Below, in pieces: positions 43,832 through 49,906 of a stretch of 49,906 nucleotides of DNA. How positions within the stretch are numbered: the first letter of the stretch is position 1; each line of letters begins with the position of its first letter. The stretch spans positions 8,458 to 58,363 of the forward strand of contig JADHZB010001478.1 in the NCBI GenBank assembly GCA_015657535.1, written 5' to 3'. Position numbers and translations under genes: made by a program. The notes beneath the pieces are model-generated. The model worked only from the letters and a program-made list of their open reading frames with translations, did no database searches and was not told the origin of the DNA. The DNA comes from Nephromyces sp. MM_2019. Taxonomy: Eukaryota > Apicomplexa > Aconoidasida > Nephromycida.

Positions 43832-46800
43832 ATGATGAACAGCAAGTTTTGGCAGGGTGCCTCGAGTGACTCTGAGTCAGAGTCTTCGGATGCCGGCGAA
43901 GGACCCCCTGAGGTTAGTCAGTGTGTGTGTGTGTGCGTAAGCAAGGAGTTTTTTTGGGGGTGATGGAGGGAGTAAAGCGAGTTGAAGCTTGCAAATGACG
44001 AGGAGGTATTCATAGTTTAGAGAATTTGGCAGACTTTCTCATGGCTGTATGTACAAAGGATTTGAGAGGGAGGCATTGGCTGCTTCATGCGGTTGTGTGT
44101 GAATGGGTATTGATATGTTTGGGTGAGTACTGTTGTGTGTGAGTAGGTATTGGAGTGTGTGGGTGGGTGTCGGCTTGTGCAAGTGAGTAATGGTGTGTGC
44201 AAGTGGGCATTATTAAGTGTGTGCGAGTGGATATTGGAGTGTGCTAATTTATTCTTTCTTTTCATTTCATTCCGTTTGGGCATCTCGCTATGCTGAGTTG
44301 TGTGTTTTAGCGTATAAACGAGCTTGTATCATCATCTGTTATCACCTCAACCGGCTTGATGCTTTTACCGCACTCAAACCCCGTGACACACACGCAGTAG
44401 AGTCTTCGTCTACTCTATGATTCTAACCTGTCAATCGCTTTCGCTTTCTTTTCACTGCTTTTTCTCGCACACTCCCGCAAGAATGCACTCGTTACTTTCC
44501 TCACTTTCACCTTCTTTTCTCCCATAGCCTCCACATCACCCCCCTCTTCCTGACCCTTGCACACACACACATACCCCTTGTTTTTTTCGCAGAAGAAGCC
44601 AGTTCAAGCTATCAGGAAATTTGAGATTAGCAGTGATAGTGATGATAACACACGCAGAATAGTAAAGGCTTCAAGGGATCGTATGGCTGATTCCCTGAAG
44701 TATGCTATTCATTTGATGAATAATCATATCAAAAACAATGATATTGGAGAGCTTTTGAAGGGTTAGATTCCGTTCTGGGTTGCTGGGTGTGTGTGTGTGT
44801 GTGTTGCGTGTGTGTAAATGTGAAGATGAGTAAGGGAGTTTCTGGATGATGGTTGTGCTCATGGTAATAGATTTGTAGAGGCGCGTATAGATGGCGGCTG
44901 TATAAGCACAGTGATAGGATTTGATGCGTGTGTGTAGATGGCTAGTGTGGTGATGTTAATGACTACTGTACACAGATTTTCGCACATATGCTTACTATGT
45001 GTGTGTTGTTTTCAACTTCTTTTAGATTATGAGAATATCGTGAAAGTGGTTACCAAGGCATCGCCACTCGTAGATGTCGAAGACGTTCCAAAGCATTTTG
45101 TGAGGGCTTTGGTGAACTTACAGGATTTTATTGAGGCGAAGAGCCTCGACAAGGAAATGTTTAAACAGCTGGCAAAGTCTAAGGCTACCACTCTGAATAC
45201 TCTGCGTTCGAAAGTTCGTATTAATTCTTGTGTGTGTGTTGTGTGTGTGAGCTGTGAGTGTTTGCTGTTTGTGTGTGTTGTTTGTTTGCTGTATGTGCGT
45301 TGTGTGTGTGTGCTTTGTGTATGTGCTCTTGTCTGCGTGTATTCGTATGTTCTTTCTGTGTGCTTGTGTTCTTTTGAGTGACTATGTATCCTTTTCTGTG
45401 TGTTTTACTTGGTGTGCATTTTTTTTGTGTTTTCTTGTGTGTATGGCTTTGCAGCTCCGGAAGGCTCCTGATGTCTGGCTTCAGTCAATGGCTCGCTTCC
45501 GTGAAGATCCGGCAGCATTTGAGCTCTCTGATGAAGATGATGATATGGACTCATCTACGAGTGTAAGCGTTTTTGTGTTGAAACTATCGTAAATATCAGT
45601 GCCATCTAGGGGTGTATATACACCGGAAGATGCTTGCTAAAGTGTGCAAATGTGCCTGTTTTTGATGGCGGTATTCATTTAGTTGAATGCTGATACTCTT
45701 GTTGAGCATGAATTCAATATTATACACACATTCCCACTATTTCCTTTAATAGTGCTACACACACAGATTTTACTTCATAAAGTTTTATTTTAGTATGCTT
45801 TTTTTGTGTGCTTCTGATTTAGTGTGAGTATGTGTGTATGGATTGGTGTGAGTGTGTGTGTTTGTATGCGTATGATGTGGCGTTTGTGCATGATTTAATG
45901 TTGTGGTGCCCGCATGGCTTGAATTTGTGTGCCTACGTGACTGGCGTGTGTATGTACATATGTAAATTGCATGTGTGTGCACATATATACCCTGCGTGTG
46001 TGTATACATATATAACCTGCGTGTGTGTATATACATATATATCCTGCGTGTGCGTGTATACATACATATGACCTGCGTATGTGTGTGTAAATACATGGCC
46101 TGCATGTGTGTGTGTATATACATAACCTGGGTCTGCGTGTGTAAATACATAACCTACGTATGTGTGTGTACATACGTATGACCTGCTTGTGTGTGTGTGT
46201 ACATATATAACCTGCAGCTGTGTATGTGCACACATAACCTGGGTCTGTGTATGTGCATACATTTCCTGCTTGTGTGTGTGTGTACATACCTATATCCTGC
46301 GTGTGTACGAATTTTTTTCGGGTATCTTCTTTCAGGAATCCTCTTCGGATGATGAGTTAGATGATGACAAAGATGAATCTGATAGCGATGATGAACAAGA
46401 AGATGAGGAGGAGACTGGCATGGGTCGCAAGGTTACACCCAGTGGAATAAAGAATAAATTCTTTAGAGGAAGTGATGAATCTTCTATGGAAGAATCTGAC
46501 TGGAGCTTGGAAGAGGAGGCATCTTCCTCTTCAGATGAGGGGCAGCAACATGCGAAAGCTGCGGTTACCGGGGTGTGTGTGTAGCTGATTTTGGCGGAAT
46601 GTAGCTCGATCAGAGAAAGCCAGTCTGTGCATGAGCTTGCGTGTTTTTTTTATGAGCTTTTATGTGTATATGTGTGCTTTTCTATGTATATATGTGCTTT
46701 TTGTGTGTTCCTGTGTGTGTTTCTATTACTCTTTTTTTCATGCTATGTTTTAGCTATGATGATGCATCTGTCATTGTGAGAATGTATGGCATATTGTGTA

Positions 46801-49426
46801 TTGTATTACAGCCTATAAGCTATATCAATATAACTCTCTGTGCACAGGCATGATGTGTGTTTGGCGTCTCTCCTTTTGTATGTTCTTCACATTTATCAAC
46901 AGTGATTGCATTTTGGTATTTGTGTGTGAGTTATTGCTTTGGGATGTGTTTGTGGTTGTGTGTGATTTCATAGCGCTGAAGTCGATGCCTCATAATTTTT
47001 AAGGAGTATTTGTTCTACTGTTGGGTAAGTGTGTGCATTTATAACCTCATTGTTGCTGTGTGTGAAAACAGTCGAGATGGCTACAAGATACAACTCCATC
47101 GAAGAAGCAAGAGAAGGCGAAAATGGCAAAGAAGGAAAGAGTAAGAGGCTTTTCTCACAAGAAAGCTAAGGAAAGCGATAAGCTGGAAGGAACTGCGATT
47201 CCAAAGGTTTGTGTGTCTGCGTAGCGATCAACTGGCTTTACATTGTCGCGCTTTTCATTGTGTGTGTGTAATGAATTCCCAGTTTGCGAGAGTAGCTTCT
47301 CCTTGTGTGTGTGTGTGTGTGCATTCAATCCTCATATTCTCCTGTTACCCTCTCCCGTGTATATTCGTTTTCGCATTGAGACTTGTAAGGTATCTCGTTA
47401 TCTCAAACTTATCACCATTGTGTGTGTGTCTCACGTACCGAGTAGCTTGCATCTGCAGGATGCATCCTCGAGTGTGTGAATTTTTGACGATTTCTCAGCA
47501 TTTTCCTAGTATTTTCCCCCTTCTTTTCAGGATTTGGAGGCTCTGTTTGATATGACGGATGTTTCCCCTGAAATCATCACGAAGCGTGTGCAAACTATCA
47601 TCGAAAGGAGAGGAAGAAGAGGGGTTGATAGGGCTGATCAGATTGTAGTTTTGAAGCGTATGGCAGAGATTGCTGAGCAAGTAGGTGAACAGTCTTATCT
47701 GGAGGTATTAACTCAACTAGTCACTGCTCAGTTTGATACTTCTATTGGTAAGCGTATATCTTCTGTGTGTGCTGTTGATTTGCTGAGGGAGTTGGTGGTT
47801 GTGTGAGTGATGTGTGTGGCGTGTTTACCACCTCTATGTACGGCGTATGTGATGTGTATGGCGTGTATGTTGCGTGTATATACCCTCTATGTATGGCATA
47901 TGTGTGGCATGTATCTTTCTTTAGGAGGAGCAATACAATCTCTCGAAATATGGTTGGAGACTTTCAAGAATCTTGAGAACATGGTGAAGTTTAGGGGTTT
48001 CCGTTTTTTTCATGTTTTTTATGTGTGTGTGTGCGTGTGTCATCAAACATGCCAGCCTGAAAGCTCTTATAAGCCATTAGTTTGTGATTTCTTTCTTTTT
48101 TTCCCCTTTTGCTCTGTGTGTTGCTAGAAGAGGTCTACTTGATGCCTGTCTATTTGAATCCTTCAATTTCGTTTGTGTTTCATACTTTCCTGAGGATATC
48201 ACCTGGTTGTCTATGTGTGTGTGTGTGAGCTTTTTGTGTGTGTGTGTGAGCTTTTTGTGTGTGTGTTCGTGTGCATGTGTCTTTTGGTGTGTCCTTGTGT
48301 GCTTACTTCGCTGTGTGTTTTTTTCGTTTTAGTGTTTACTTATTTGTGTTTATTTCTTTTTTTTTTCGCTGTATGCATATGCTTGCTTGCGTGTGCGCCT
48401 GTGTGTGTGAATGTGTGTGTGCGTGTTTTTCGCCTGGTTTGTGTGTTTGTCTTTGTGTATTTATATGTATGCGTGTCTGCGTTTCTTTCTCCCTCTCCTT
48501 TATGTTTCTTCTTCGCCTTTCCCTTATCTTCCTTCATTCTAAGCCCTTTAGTTTTCCTATAGATGTCGTTTGTATGTGTGATCATCTCGAAAGGAGGAAT
48601 CATACGCTGTTTGCTTTATTCTCCTCTGATAAACACACCTTCGCACACAGTCATGTGGCGAAAGCTGCTGTATGATGAATCGTTCATCGAATAGTTGAGA
48701 GGTATTGTTGGTCTTTTTTCTGTGTGTGTGCATCTGCAGCTGGCGATTCTTCACAATAACCGGAGCACTTACATAATTGATGCCTTAACGCTGGAGGCTC
48801 CTGTTGAGGAGATGTCTAAGCAAGCCTTACAGAAGGCTAGCAATAGCTTGTTAGCCTCACTAGTAGAAAGGCTTGACGATGAGTTAATGAGATCCCTTCA
48901 GTTTAGAGATGTTAACTCCGATGTGAGTCTTTTGTTGGGGATGATGTGTGTGCGTTTGGGGGGGGTGGGTAATGGGGCAGTATCGATGATCTATGGGTGT
49001 GGGATTATGTGTATGCGTGGAAGTGTGTGCATAGGTGTGTGTGTATCTTCACATGCGTGTGCTTGGAAGTGTGTTTATAGGCATGTGTGTGTAACTTCAC
49101 ATGCGTATGTGTGTGTCTTTGTTTACTAGTAAAAGTGGCTAAAAACTTAAATTTCGCCCTCACTAAGGCTTGCTATGTGGCGCTATAGCTTCTTCGTTTT
49201 CGATAATTTTTTTGTTTTCTTTGTTTCTTTTGAGAGAGAATTTAGAGGATCTTTGTGTATATACACTGCCAAATATTTGCTTTTTTCAGACTTACAAGGC
49301 GAAACTTGGAAATATTATCGATATGGTAGCCCTGCATGCTCAAGTTTACTGTTACATACAGTCTAGGGGAGCTCAGGAGAATCTTCCTTCCCTTGCCTTG
49401 AGGATACTTGAGCATATGCATAACAA
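43832..49426 (+). CDS. eukaryotic translation initiation factor 3 subunit C (N-terminal part; continues beyond window)
   Basis: Ten exons keep one frame: 43832-43912, 44593-44761, 45026-45213, 45455-45562, 46336-46572, 47072-47206, 47531-47747, 47925-47983, 48740-48922 and 49290-49426 (phases 0, 1, 0, 0, 0, 0, 1, 0, 0, 2), giving about 504 aa. Family signatures are MMNSKFWQGASSDSESESS at the start, KFEISSDSDDNTRRIVKASR, AIHLMNNHIKNNDIGELL, DYENIVKVVTK, VRALVNLQDFIEA, an acidic Ser/Asp/Glu block (46336-46560), SRWLQDTTPSKK, and later ILHNNRSTYIIDAL. eIF3c is a core PCI subunit of eIF3 that binds eIF1/eIF5 and the 40S ribosome. Family members are about 800-950 aa, so the PCI domain lies beyond the window. 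Exon 47072-47206, in a very short open frame, was found by the RWL motif. Confidence 0.92.
45955..46310 (+). repeat. 27-31 bp minisatellite in eIF3c intron 4
   Basis: About twelve diverged tandem copies of cctgcgtgtgtgtatacatatataa-like units, filling much of intron 45563-46335. TG is on the sense strand. Open frames on both strands across it are artefacts. Confidence 0.9.
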
Positions 49427-49789
49427 GTAAGTGCTGAATATAGGAAGTAGCTTGTGTGTGTACTCTAATATTTGAAGTATTATATGCAGAGAAATCGGCA
49501 AAGGGGTAAATCAGCCGTTTTTGGGTATGATGGGGGTTTGCAGTTTGGTAGGGGGAAGAAGAGGCAGAGATTTACGCAAATTATGCAATAATTTTGATAA
49601 AATGAAGGTATTTGGGGAGATAAGCATGGAATAAAGGAAAGTTTAAGGGTGTATATACATTGGCTTTATTAAAATAACCTTAGGTGTATGGGAATTGAGC
49701 GGTTTCTCAGTTCTTTCAGCTGTTAAGGCATGCTCGTGTGTGTGAGTAGCCTGACGATATGTGTGTGACATCTATAATGCGTATGGTAC

Positions 49790-49906
49790 GCTTTCTTATT
49801 TTTTAGAAATCTGTCGTGTGTGTGTGCGAAATTTCTCCTATATATGAGAAATCTATCGTGTGTGTGCGAAATTTCTCCTATATATGAGAAATCTATCGTG
49901 TGTGTG
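49790..49906. repeat. 45-bp tandem repeat at window end
   Basis: The unit tcgtgtgtgtgcgaaatttctcctatatatgagaaatcta occurs about 2.5 times and runs off the window. Each unit contains the near-palindrome gaaatttctcctatatatgagaaatc. It lies beyond the last visible eIF3c exon, presumably in an intron. Confidence 0.85.

Noticed and set aside
49490..49680. Open frame after GTATTATATGCAG that could be eIF3c exon 11
   Set aside because: It is phase-compatible, but the Gly/Arg-rich product does not resemble the eIF3c sequence expected after the RILEHMHNK segment.
1..49906. CRISPR arrays, bacterial operons, phage or insertion sequences
   Set aside because: All supported genes are eukaryotic and intron-bearing. 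The tandem repeats are contiguous satellites without regular unique spacers.

Overview
This window is eukaryotic nuclear DNA, most likely from an apicomplexan and probably coccidian-like. Genes are interrupted by many GT-AG introns, some only about 45-60 nt long. Proteins carry long Ser-rich insertions, introns and intergenic DNA are full of TG/CA microsatellites, and the window holds a CPW-WPC gene, a cysteine-rich secreted family known from apicomplexans and their relatives. The species cannot be named from the sequence alone.

Layout. 1-1970: tandem repeats and an unresolved 5' region. 1971-10944 (+): a very large YheT/ABHD1-3-type alpha/beta hydrolase whose Ser-Asp-His catalytic pieces are spread over several exons. 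10945-13800: mostly unassigned, with four phase-compatible candidate exons on the minus strand (12643-11922). 21272-14608 (-), perhaps to 13803: a many-exon gene for a signal-bearing protein with about five CPW-WPC modules; its exons are so short (17-313 nt) that the stretch looks gene-free at first sight. 21273-24718: unassigned, with possible decayed retroelement fragments. 26677-24719 (-): a DNL-type zinc-finger protein (Zim17/Hep1/Tim15, helper of mitochondrial Hsp70). 26678-32599: mostly unassigned. 36486-32600 (-): a neutral-sphingomyelinase-like phosphodiesterase of the endonuclease/exonuclease/phosphatase fold, resolved into four exons that close in frame at 424 aa. 37043-37504 (+): the 3' end of a small gene, tentatively ESCRT-III-like. 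40028-40108 (+): a possible last exon of another gene. 43832-49426 (+): ten exons of eIF3 subunit c, continuing past the window.

The neighbours do not form one pathway. They are translation initiation (eIF3c), lipid metabolism (hydrolase, sphingomyelinase), mitochondrial chaperone maintenance (DNL protein) and a secreted or surface protein (CPW-WPC). Exon structures were assigned by eye from splice-site motifs, reading-frame phase and known family motifs, with no transcript data. Strong family motifs and consistent phases support the hydrolase, CPW-WPC, DNL, sphingomyelinase and eIF3c models; the others are tentative.
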